Shown here one piece after another: positions 13,401 to 25,400 of a DNA stretch of 64,000 nucleotides. The DNA lies in NCBI GenBank assembly GCA_009869945.1, contig WIXG01000101.1, forward strand, positions 1 to 64,000, in the 5' to 3' direction. Under the pieces are notes generated by a model. That model saw nothing but the letters and a program-made list of their open reading frames with translations. It was not told the DNA's origin and did not search any database. Position 1 is the stretch's first letter, and each line of letters starts with the position of its first letter. The translations under genes were made by a program, and so were the position numbers. Source of the DNA: Mesaphorura yosii (Eukaryota; Arthropoda; Collembola; Poduromorpha; Tullbergiidae).

Positions 13401-16400
13401 CCATCTCGTTATTTATCGCCCGCCTGTCCAATCCATGCAAGCATGAGACTGACGCCATGAGTGATTGAATCTGGGAGCCTTACCTGAGGAGCATTTGCCC
13501 CGGTAAATGACGCGGAGGTCTGTTCGCGTCCGACACGCTTCCTGGCGCATGACGCATTCGTTGGTGAAGGTGCGGCCGTCAGAGGCACAGACGGGGTTGA
13601 ACTCCATCGAACACACCTCGGAACAGTGGCACGAGGGCCGACGGTCGTCATCCAGCTGACACACCTGCGGACTCGCACACACAATGTCCTCGCACGGATC
13701 TGCAATTCGAAGCAAATCGAGGAAATCAAACGACGCGGGCCAAGCGAGAGCTGGCTGCCAGTTGCCACGAGACAGGCAAGGTAAGGAAATATAGAAAGGA
13801 ATGCGGAGTGTTGCGACTCACCGCACTTCCCGAGGTACTTGACGGAGACAGACCGCGCCAGTTGACAGGCGTGTCTGTTGAGCTCGCACTTGTTCCTGTA
13901 CAGCTTCCCGTCCGAGCCACACACCGTCTGCGACTCGTCTGTGTCTCCGTAGTTGGGGCACTCCTCGCACTCGCACGCGGCGTAGTGCCCGTCCGCCGAG
14001 GGCACGCATCGGGAGCCAAAGAGACAGGCCTTGTCCGCGCAGGGGTCCACCATGTCTGCTGGATACAAGTAACAACCTGAACTCAGGCCAACAATCGCCA
14101 ACAACAACACGGTCAAGCCACTCGTCTGCCACATCGTCAGCACCGAACTTAAATGACTAAGCTGGCTGAAGGTATTTGACCAACTATTCTGAAATGTGCA
14201 GTAATTCGTGCCACAAGAAAGTATCTGTGTGAAGATGCGTCGTGTTGGCTGAATTCGGAGCGAATGGAGTAGCGAGCGTGGATCGGTTACGGCTCAGCGC
14301 TGGCGAGTGAGTGGAGAAAGCGTTTGGATCCATTAGCAAACTGTTGGCGCAACACGCCTGCCTGCCTGCCTGCCCGTTTTCTCTTCGCGTTCTTTGTACT
14401 CATTCTCCACACCGCACGTGAGTTGAGCTTTCATTGTTCGCATTACGACTCCATTTTACATGATACCTTGGATTTGAGAGCCGAAATAAATGCTCTGCCA
14501 TATCTTTATCTTTACACCCGAACAGACAGCAGGAGCCTTTGTGCGGAGGGAGCGCGCGAGGAGAAAGCCATAAAACGAGCTCACTTTGTTCTCCTTCGCT
14601 TGTTTGACTTGATGAAAGCAAAAATAATGGGCCCGTGTTGTTGTTACTCACAGCACAGCAAGCACGGCTTGTTACATGAGCCTGGCTTAGGAACATTAAC
14701 GCCTAATGCGTGCTTCCTTCCTCAAATATTTATACGCACTCACAAAATAATCTCCTCACATTTCAACGCAACAAAACAAGAAACTGAAACTGCACACAAG
14801 ACACACATTCGCCAAGCCACCGCACCGGCAGCACATAAACAGTTTAACAGGGTTCAGTCAGTCTCTGAAGAAGCAGAAGAAGAATACAGAGTCTGCCCGG
14901 CCCACCTGCAAAGTCCGGAGCCAATTTCCAATGCGTGCCTAATTGCCTTGTGGACTGGAAACTCATTCTTCTTTCACCCTCGCAACCTGCCTGCATTGAT
15001 TAATTGAAGTTCGACTCGAATTTCACACGTCAGCCAGCATTAAATCATCGGAAGCAAGAGTAACCAGCAAAGAAGTCGGCATGCAAATGTAAATGCCCTG
15101 ACTTGCCTTGTTTGAAATGAACTGAGGAGTCGTCGTCAATTCTGTTGTGAAACACGACATAATTTTATGGGCGATAAAAGTTTCTGTGTGGATTACGACA
15201 CGAGTACGATTATTATGCAGACGTACTTTTACTCTTTTACGGCACCACGTGCGAGTGCCCCTGCCATCCTGGTGATGTGATGCTCAGGGGATGTGCTCAA
15301 ACTTATGCTCCTGTCTTGCTCTCTTTTGTGTCGTGATGCAATACAATGCAACAGTGTCTCTATCGCTGTCTCATGAACGCAATAACGACCGTGTCCACAC
15401 TGTTATTGTCTTGCGTGAGACTTTCTCCTTGCCTGCTTGTGTTTTGTGCCTGTTCCGATGAGCAAGTTTGAGTGTCTGTTTCACAATCGTTAATGTCGTC
15501 ATTATCACAAACATCAACGTGACTACTTGGCTGCTTGACTCCATCCACGCGCGCTGCGCCGCTAAGAAAATTATTCATAGTCCGAGCAACTAAAAGTGCA
15601 GTTGATGTGCCAGGCTTCTTTCCAGGCTCTTTCCGTCCCGTGCAATATTTTCTGGTCATTTCGCAGGCTGTTCTATTGTTAGTGTGTGTTGGGGAAGCGG
15701 CGTGGAATGGGACGAATGGCAATTTGTGCGTGCATTCCCGCGAGTAAACTCGGAAATGGGTTTCTTTCGCTCAGTCGCTGTGCTATGCTGAACCGGCTGA
15801 GCGACTGGAAAGCAATTTAACAAATTGAAACGGATTTCAGAGCAAGAAACCGATTTTGATTTTATGCACTCGCTGTGCTGCACCTTCCGAGCAGCACACC
15901 ACCGCCAAATGCAATCAGCGCCGCCATAAACAACGCGGCAATAATCGAAATATTGCGCAGTCAGTTAACGAAATATTTTACGACGTTTCCCAGTCGATTT
16001 TCGCTCCCTCATAGAGCCAAGCACGAGCCAACAGCCAAGACGCTGCTGAGTTCTTGAAGAATGCGGGTGGGTCGGTTGTTCGGTTGTTTTGTGCCGTGCT
16101 GTGCGTGTTTCTGACACGAGCAAATAAATAGAGTCTTAAGTGAGCGCCGGATTGCCGAACGAGAAAGGCAGGGGCTCGGAGTTTGACGATTGTGTGGTTG
16201 GTTACTGTTTCTGTCATAAACATAAATTTTACAATATATTTCATATTAAAAAGATCTGTTCCGCCGACAAAGAAAAAGAAACTTAATTCAATCTCCTCAT
16301 TTCTCAGCACTCAGCTCGAGAACAACACAAACAGAATGCCTGAGAAATGCATCGTCATATTTCATTCTCTTTGTACTCGGCTGTTGTTGCTTCTTCGCAT

Positions 16401-19400
16401 CCGTGACAAATGGAATATGGCAAAGGCCAAGTAGAAGCACAGCGAATCGATTACACTTCAATTAAAGTCGCGTATACGTAATTGGCACAAGACACAATTC
16501 AAGACGCTTGCTTGCGAGTCATTTAAAAGTGTGCTCGTGATTCATGACTTCACGATTCACAAGCATGACATGACTCCATTGACACAATGCAGGCAGGAGT
16601 GCACTCGACATTTCAAGCAATAATAAATTCTGCAGCCATAGCCATTCTGAGTGCGAGAACTCCACTCTCCGTGTAATGTTGGTCGGGTCTGGTCACAGCA
16701 GGCTGCTTTTCGGTGCGTGACACAAACCAATTCTGTTTTAAAAAGTAGCCGAACCTTCATGCGAACTTGTTTCGACTTATTTCCAGTGCAGTGGAGTTGT
16801 GGAAGGGAAATGTAATCATATTTAGGCAAGTGTGGAATTGGAATTTACTTCTCTTCCCGTCTTAATTCCGAATAAACACACGGAAATGAAGATTTACACT
16901 CCGCTCCAACTTTTGATTCCCTTCCTGCACCCAATTTTACATTTTTGTCTTTCGTGTCCTCTTCCTCGCTCTCCGTTCTCCTCCGCTGGAAAAATCTCAC
17001 TTGTTAATTATTTATTACTCAACTTTTCACACTCGCATTCACATTTACAGTCTGAAAACTCCTCAGTTTTGCAATTATTTTGATTGCGTTCATTTGCTTT
17101 TGCTTGGCCAAGAAATGAAAAAGGAGGAGGAAATCGCTTTTTAACCTCCGCACTTTTGACATTTCGTATCTCGTCTTTCACGGCTTGATGGAGGCAATCT
17201 GGAGGCTGAATGACTGGAGAATAATTCGCAATATCCGCCTTAATTGCACTTGCTTAATTTCCTTTTGTTCAGGAAATTTAAACATTCTTTCTTTTATGGG
17301 CAATGTCATCTCCAAGGACAAAAGACGGAATTTAGCGTCTTGCATGCTTTAAGCTACAAATCCAAGAAATGGCAATCAAGGACGAGTTGAATAATTGTTG
17401 CGCGATTAGGCTTTTGTTGGCGGTTGGCATTAATTGTGTAGGATTGGCCACCCCGTGGCTCAGAACAAAAGGGCCATTGCCCACTCCATGTTGAGACTTA
17501 CCGCACTCGCCCGTCCTTTTGATGCGGACGGTCTTCTGGTGCTTGCATGTGAATTTGCGGAGGAGACACTCGTTGGCGTACGTGACATCGTCGGAGCCGC
17601 AGACGGGCGCGTAGCCCGCCGTACACGACTCCGGGCAGCGACACACCGCTCGCCCGCCCTCCACGACGCAGTTGGCTCCGAAGGCACAGAACGTCTGCTC
17701 GCACGGCTCCTCTGCAACCAAGCAACGCATGATCAAGAGCATTAGACATCAGCAGGCATTAAGGCTCAGGTTAGGTTCCTTTGCGGAGGGATTTAGATTG
17801 GAGGTTTTTGAGAGTGTACAAATAAAAAGATGATAATTTGGAATTTTATAAATTGGATTGTCAGTTGTGAATCTGTTAAATAAATGTCGTTAGAGTAATG
17901 TGCGGGGAAGCACGCGCACGGCTGCAATTTGTGTCTGTGAGGATGAAAGGTGAGTCGTGAGTCTCGTCGACGTGTGTTGTGTGATTTGAATCCAATTTGG
18001 ATTTGGAATTCGTATTAAGAGCGAGGCACGAAATTACATGGATTTGGCAAGATGACAAGGGAGAAGAACACCAAGTACGAGTTGTCGTGTGCAAGTGCAC
18101 ATGAAGAAGTTGTGAAATATTGCACGGTGGTTGTCGCTAGTGACGTGCGATGACATGATGAAAGGAGAAATGAAAAGAAATGAAATACATGAATGCATGA
18201 AGTGCGAATTACTTTTCCTTTGCGACGACGATAATCATGAGAGAAAGCAAGATGAAAAGTGAGGAATAAAAGAAGAGTTTCGTGCACTGTCTTTGAATCA
18301 GTTTATTACGTGTTCCATAAACACAGAACAAGAAAGAGAACAAGAAGGAGAGGAAAAGAGAAGAGAGGAAAGGTCCGGATGTTGGGCGAATATTTTTGAT
18401 ATTTTATGCATTCTCAAATTCGCATTCGCATTCGTGTTGAGTTTGGTTTCTTTCCGGTCGTTGGATGAAAGCAAAAGTGCAAATATGTATTTTTAGTTTC
18501 ACTTTTGGAAATTGTGTTTGTATGTAAAATTGTAAAATGGAGGGAGAGATGAATTCCACTTTTTCGCCTGATGAAATAAAACCGTCAACAACATCAATTT
18601 GCAAGCCAGAAGAATTCCGTCTCGACAATTTGTCTTGTTCGAGGTGAAAGCAGTCGGGGAGGCAGGAGCGGCTGAATCAAATCCAGCGTCGGTAACTGAG
18701 CAGACGGTGCTCACTGTTTACTCTCGTCTGCCTCCCTGCCCTCCCGCCTCAGTGCACAGATTCGATTTGGGCGACTCAACTCACAAAAATCAGCAGACCA
18801 GCAGCCACAGAGCACAGCACAGAAATACACGCACATTTTCGTATTCGTACGCTCTTCGTATTTCTTTCAGACGTAGACGTTCGTCCCGTGTGTGGAATGA
18901 GCGGTAAGGGAAAGCGAGCGATGGGGGTCCGCCTGCGTTCTCCCGTTATGATCGAGTTCACGACCGCAGTCGACCAAAATTAAATCCCAAAACACAGAAT
19001 GCGATTTAGAGAAAGGTAAAATGAAACTCATGCTGGTGGTTATGCTGTCTACTGGCTGGCTGGGACTCGGCAAATAAACAGATTCATTGCAGTCGGCAAC
19101 AGCAAATTGGCAGCGTGAGACCGATCCTCCCGCCACCCGTGCTCGTGCCCGGGCATGAACGCACTCTCCTCGAACACGATTTGAGCATTTAAGACGACGC
19201 TTTGTGGTGGGGTCGCATCGCATCGCCAGCAAATGAATTACGAATTTCTCTCTCAATTGAATTATGATTCGTGTTGCCTGCATTTGCATTTGCCTAATCC
19301 GCTCCTGAATTCGTGAATTCAAATTGAAAATTATTCTCTTCGTTATCGCCATCGCACCCGCGTACGAAACTAACAAAGCGAGCAGTGCGTAAAAACGGGA

Positions 19401-22400
19401 AACTGTTTGCGAAAACAGAAGAATGGGCGAAGGCTGAATGGAGCGTGCGGGCGTTGAATGCTTTGTTAATTGCAACTCAGCATGCAAGGAACAAATGCGA
19501 GCCGGGTAATGCCCGCTTTCTTCGCCATTCGCTTCTCGTCTCAATCCACCCACAAAGCGATATTAAACATGAATGAACACGAACAGCGCGCAGCACAGCA
19601 GCGTGGAAACACGTTTCATTTTCCTGCGACGACCGAATTAATTCAAATGAATTTATGTCCATCAGAGAAATTGGAGTTTTATTTGCACATTCGCATCGCA
19701 ATTTCGCAGTCCATCACATATTCGCATATGGACTTGGCAAATCCTAGATTTATGGCACACACACGAAGCAGCTTGGCTTGGCTTAAAATGTGTGTCGTGA
19801 AATGCGACATGCCGCTACAGGCCGCGTGAGCTTTGCACATGTCATATTTCATATTAAGCGTTGGAACAATGCGTCTCATTTCATGCTCGAAATGGACAAG
19901 TGAAATTAATGGTCTCACTTCAAACTGACAACAACGACTTGGCTTGGCTTTGGTATGGGAATCGGGAAAGGCGCTGTGCCGTGCTGTACAAGGCAGGGTT
20001 GTTTGCGATGCAGGGCGGGCAGGTTCCTTACTTGCTGGTTGAGGATGAATACGAATGAAGTGTCTGTCTGTTTGTGTACGCACTGCTATGCTGCTCGGTC
20101 CCAAGAGGTCAAGTGAAGCACCATTAATAAATTGAAATCCGCCTCTCAGCCAAACAAGCCAAGCAAATACACTGCAATGTAATGCAAAAGCAAAAGCTTG
20201 CTCGATCCATGAAAGTACAAGCAGAATAGCACATGCAAGCCAGTCAGCCCAGCTTCGAATCTTAATCTCGCTGCCTCTCTGCGCTGAGTCCTCAGCTCAC
20301 TTCATTTGCCGTTGCCGTTGCCGTTTGCCTGACTTTCAAATTTTGCAGGATCTCGTGAGCCACGCAATGAGCCATGAGCGATATTCAAAAAGAACGAGCA
20401 TGGAAGCGAGGTGTCGACGAAGTCGTCGTCGTCGGCGTCAGTGCCCATGCAATTTCCTTTGCATTTGCACTTTCATCAGCGTGTAATGCAATGTTATGAT
20501 TATTGCCGGAATAAAGACTGCGACTGCGATAAGAGAAAGACAAGGGAGCGGTGCTGCTGCAATAAAATCAGGAAGTGATTGCACCTTTGCCGCCGTCGTT
20601 GGAATGGATAATGGAGTATGAGAGCGGGGATTTGGAGATTCCATCTCGAGCAGAGCACGTGTGCCGCCGCGCAGGATGATGAGACGGGGAATGGGCTCTG
20701 TGACAGGCTAAGTAATAGTTACACGCGTAATGCGTAATGCAGACTCAATGCGAAGAATGCGAATGTGAGATCTCCGGGGATTGCCCGAGAAGACGCTCCA
20801 GATCTGGATCGGAATGAATGTCATCTGCATCCATGTCACAGCCACAAACAGCGCTGCCTGCCCTGCTGGAGCCTTCGTGCTCCTTTCATTATAAATCCAT
20901 AACACGGCTCCGTCGTCTAAAAATGAGTGCTCTTCATTCTGGACCTCCGCAAACAGACTTCTGCCTGGTCATCCAATTATTTACTCTCAATATCAGCCTC
21001 AGCCTCCACTCTCCAAACAGAAGATGCGCAGTGCATGAGAAGATGAACCTCCTCGACTGGAAAATTTACTTTCTTCCTCAAGAAATGGAAATGCAAAAAC
21101 CCAAAAATTCGCAAGCCAAACGCGTGCAAGGCAAAGGCAAAGGCAAAAGCAAAGGCATTGCCGCTTCCGTGCCTCCAAAAGAAGAATTTATTTCCGAGTA
21201 CACAGAATTTAATTTCTCAAAGAACCAAAACGGAATTTAAGAGCCCGGATTCTCCCAAGCAAAGCAGCATCAACATTGCCAAAAGGCCCGAGCACGAGCG
21301 TCGCGATGAACGGATGAGCCCATTCAGGGCGTGCAACCATTCACATAAGAAAGAAAGGCCCAAAAAACAACGAGCTTCTTTCACGAGTTCTGTCACCGCG
21401 TAGCTTTACAAAGCAAAATTGGACTGCACCGCCACCAAATTGATTGGACGAACGCAAATTGCAGCTAATTAGTCCTCAATATCAGTGCTTTAAGTCTAAG
21501 CGTACGCGTAAGCCGATGATTCGATGTGATCTCGCAGCGATTAATTGACAGCGATCTCGGATCCTTGGCCAGCAGCGCAGCAGCCGAGTCGTCGGATTAT
21601 TCGGTGCAAGAGTAGAAGCAGAGGCAGATTGGGAGAGTGAATCTGAGACGGAGAGAGTCTGATGGTCTGATCCATGCCATGTGGGAATTTGAAGATGAAA
21701 GAGAAAGAATTAAGTCGCATTCCAGAAGACTTGCATTTCCTTCTCTCTCGGCCCACTTTATTTATTCGTTTTTTAAAACCCAGCAGCATTTTGGGCGCAT
21801 AAAACACGGACGACGGAGACACACAACGACGTCGGAGCCTGAAATGAGAATCTAAGCCTTCTGTTTTAATGGAGTATAAAAATGGGAGGCAGATAAGAAG
21901 ACGCAGAATTAGCAGAGACCATGCATGCATTCAAGAGAATCAAATGGCATGGCGCGTCGGCTCCTTATCGCCATCGCTTCGAAAGCACAGAAATCTCTCA
22001 TCTGCAACAACTTCAAAGATAAAAGCAAGCACAGCGCAGCGTTTTGGCGTTTTGTAGCGAGAATTAAAAGTTGCCAGCTCAAAACTTCCGAAAGGCCGAG
22101 CACGCAAAGAGAAAGCAAAAGCTTGCAGCTTAATTTCTATTTCGCAGATTAGACGAAATATGAAACTTGGAAGATTATCTCAAGCTGTTATGGCCAGGCT
22201 TCGGGTTCCGGGCGAGGCGCGTGTCACTCCGTCCAGAACGACTGAACTTTGAACTCTTATCTCCAAATAATTACTGTTACACTATACAATTTTACAGGCT
22301 TGGAAATCCAAACACGAGTGAAGGATTTTATTGAATTTTGGTTTCTGAGCGTCGGCGGCGGTTCGGCTTTGAGTTTGAGTTTTCATTTCTTGCGATGCGA

Positions 22401-25400
22401 AATTGAAAAATGTTGGTTTTCTGTTCGTTGTTGGTTCGTCTTCAAATGAGTGAAGAAGTAGAAAAGAAGAATGGAAATCAGCAACGGCGGCTGCGAGAAA
22501 GGCGAGTGGAGATGAAAGAGGAGATGAAACAGATTGATCGCTTTAATATCAAATATTTCATATGAGCGCGCAACGCCACGCTACGTCTGCGATTTCTCCT
22601 TCTCTGCTTGCTTGCAAAGTGCAGCAGAAATTTGAGAAAATCCGAGACTTTTATACATCATTATGAAATGTTTAACCAGAGCCAGAATTCTTTTCCCACT
22701 TTTCTGCTGCGGCAAAGTTGCTCTAACTCGAAAGTTTGCAATCTGCTTCCACAAATTCCTTTCCTCATCATCGAACTCGTAGCGCATTAACCCACACGCA
22801 CTTTGTGCGTAGAGTAGAGCAGCGATTTCGTGTCGAAGGGCTCGTCGTCGAGTCGGAGTCGCTCGTGAGTCGTAAAATATGTGACTAATACCATAACAAT
22901 TAATGATGAATGACTCGCGCTGCACGTGCACTTGAAGGCAAACACCGAATGTGCGAATGGCGAATGCGAATATTTCGAATTCGATGAGAGCGTCGTCGTT
23001 AAAGTACAACGCGACGCCAAACACCAAACGCCTTTGATTTTCTTCATCGGGATTTAATCTGCTTGGACGCAGTTAACGTTAATTGATAATGTTGGCCACT
23101 CCCCGCCATCAGCGCACACGATGTGCTTCCAGAAAGAGTTAAGTGGAGATTTGGAGAAGTTTCCTGCTCGCCTCTGCCCGGCCGTTTATGGACTCGGAGC
23201 ACGCAATTCGTGATTCGTGCGCCAGAGCCGAGAGTCCTGACCAGGCAGTCGTACGCCTCCGCCCTTGCCCGCTCTAATCAATTTTAAATGCCCGGAATAA
23301 AGTTTTATTGTCTTCCTGATCCGATCTCGATTCGACCGACGCTCGATGACAAATCATTATCGAGATGGAGAGGTCAGCCACAAAGTAAGGCCAGGCCGGC
23401 GCGGCACGGAGAGCGATAAAATTGAGTTTGGGTTTACAACTCGTTTAAGTGTTATTGAAAACAATCAAATAACGACAACGACCAACAACGGCCACAGCCC
23501 GAGTCTGCACTGCCCAGCGCAGCGCAGTAGTTTTCAGGCATCGGGATTAAATCGTAATCTCCGATCTCCGGGCGAACGCGAAAAGCAGACTTCGAGGAGA
23601 CACGAGACTGACGAATCACTTCGTCGGAGCTTTGCTTGTCTCCAGCCTAGCAGAAAAATACAACTGACGTATTGAAGCTCCAACAATGAATTTGCCTCGT
23701 GGCAGATTGCCCGAGTCACCTGCAGCAAAGTTTTTGAAGTAGTCTGCGAAGGAGTTGATAAGTTTGTGGTTGGGCCGTGCTAATCAAGATAATGAGACAC
23801 TCGCTGCAGGACTTTGCCCAAGTTTCGTTCTCCAGCATGTCGCGTTGAGAGTCGAGTGTCGAGGCTGCTGGCTGCTTGAAATTAGAATTGGGCATTAGCA
23901 TATTGGATGGAGGTGCCTGCTTGATTTGTGGTATGGGGGAAGAAAAAGAAAATGTGTCATACACATCGAATACAACACGACGGAGTTGTATTCGATGTTC
24001 GGTGTTCGGTGCTGTGAACTTTGAGATTCCCACAAACTTTGCTGGCAAAATAGAAAAAGTGCACTTTTTAGCAGCGAGGAGGCTAATGAGGAATCCGCAA
24101 CACAAACTTTTTCCAAACTTTCTTCCATTCTTCGTGTTTGCCCTCAGCCTGCCTGCCTGCATCGTGTTCATTAACAGTCGAGGCAGGAGATTTTTTGTCT
24201 GAACTCAACTCTGCTCTGCTCTGCTTTTCTGTGGTGCGGTGGTGCTGGAAGGATGTATTTAATATGAGAGCGGAAAGCTCTTCCTAATTCCTTAAATGCG
24301 ATCCTCTCCAAACTATTTAGACTACCTCGGATCCCAGGAGACTCTGCTCCATGCCGTTAAATTTCAGAGATGCAGCAGAGATCATGCACTTTGAAATTCA
24401 AAGCCGGCGGAAGGAGGTGGTTGCAGATGAGAGCCGGCTTAGCCAGCCAGCAGCTTAGCTGGATGGCCAGACTTGACTTGGCGAATGCGAATAATTGTCG
24501 GGAAATCAAAGGCACAAGATGAGAGTTATTGAATTTAATAAATGGAATAAGAGGACGGTTATTGCTCGTGCTGCCGTCGAGCCGAGTCGAGTCTGAGAGT
24601 CTCCGCAAGTGGAGAATAGTTTGTCGATTACTTCCAGCCCACAACACTAACACAAATCTTCCTCTCGGAACAAGCGAGTACGGGAAGTGATCATGGCGAG
24701 ATAAAAGTTGGTCAGGCCAGAAGGAAATTGACAAAGTTGCAACATTCCAGCAGGCCAGCTTAAGTAGCTCGCTGCCATAATCGCGCTTTGATTTGTGGTG
24801 TTCAGTTTTTCTACTCGCGCGTCGCGCAATTGACAAACTTTGCACGGAGGATGCAGTTTTATGCTTCTGCTGCAGTTTTTTACTTCACCCTGTTGGTCCG
24901 ACGTGAAGAATGCGTTTATAATGAAGAGCCAGCCGAGCTGAGAGATCACTTTCCATTTACTCAAAACAGAGCAGTCGCAGTCAGATTGTGTATTTATGGA
25001 GCCAAGGCCGCGAGAGGCAGAGGCAGATTCATTGTACCGAACCATTTGTCTTGTCCCGGTCTCACTCCCGCACTAGCTGGTCAGCCCGGACGCGGCGCGG
25101 GCACTGGACAACGAAATAAAGAACGAGACAAGCATTTAAGACCACTTTCTCCGACGGCGGAAGCAAAACAACAATGCAGCAGCGGAGTGTCATTGTCTGT
25201 GTCTGTCTGTTGTCTGTGCTCTTGTCCATTTGTCAACGTCCACCGCACTTTGCGAAAGAAAGGAAAGGATTCACGATTCACAAACCAAAACGAGGCAGAC
25301 AGTCCGAAAGAGTAAAAGAGTTGCCTTGGCATGGCTCGGTCGGCCAGAAGTTGTGATATATGAAATAAAAACAAGACAGCCAACTTCTTCTCTACCCGCC

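Larger units (their letters stand above)
8068..17711 (-). other. AGRN: Agrin A Kazal/follistatin and laminin-EGF region
   Basis: Kazal domains, recognised by the VCGSDG-x-TY-x-NEC type core: K1 17502-17711, K2 13822-14058, K3 13484-13699, K4 split over 12660-12785 and 12502-12591, K5 10995-11207, K6 split over 10825-10922 and 10627-10756, K7 10337-10549, K8 9747-10070. Exon 9483-9635 adds a lustrin-like cysteine module ([11 protein letters not shown]). Exon 8789-9079 carries [19 protein letters not shown] and the first laminin-EGF repeat ([20 protein letters not shown]). Exon 8564-8707 carries the second ([14 protein letters not shown]). Kazal 9 is split over 8393-8449, 8246-8313 and 8068-8179. 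Eight Kazal domains, then the laminin-EGF pair, then a ninth is the vertebrate agrin layout. Confidence 0.85.

Noticed and set aside
14324-15007. 227-codon plus-strand open frame in an agrin A intron
   Set aside because: Mixed composition without domain or convincing splice partners; opens in low-complexity DNA next to the GCCT repeat.
18867-19553. 228-codon minus-strand open frame in the large agrin A intron
   Set aside because: No recognisable domain, no acceptor or donor consistent with the agrin phases.
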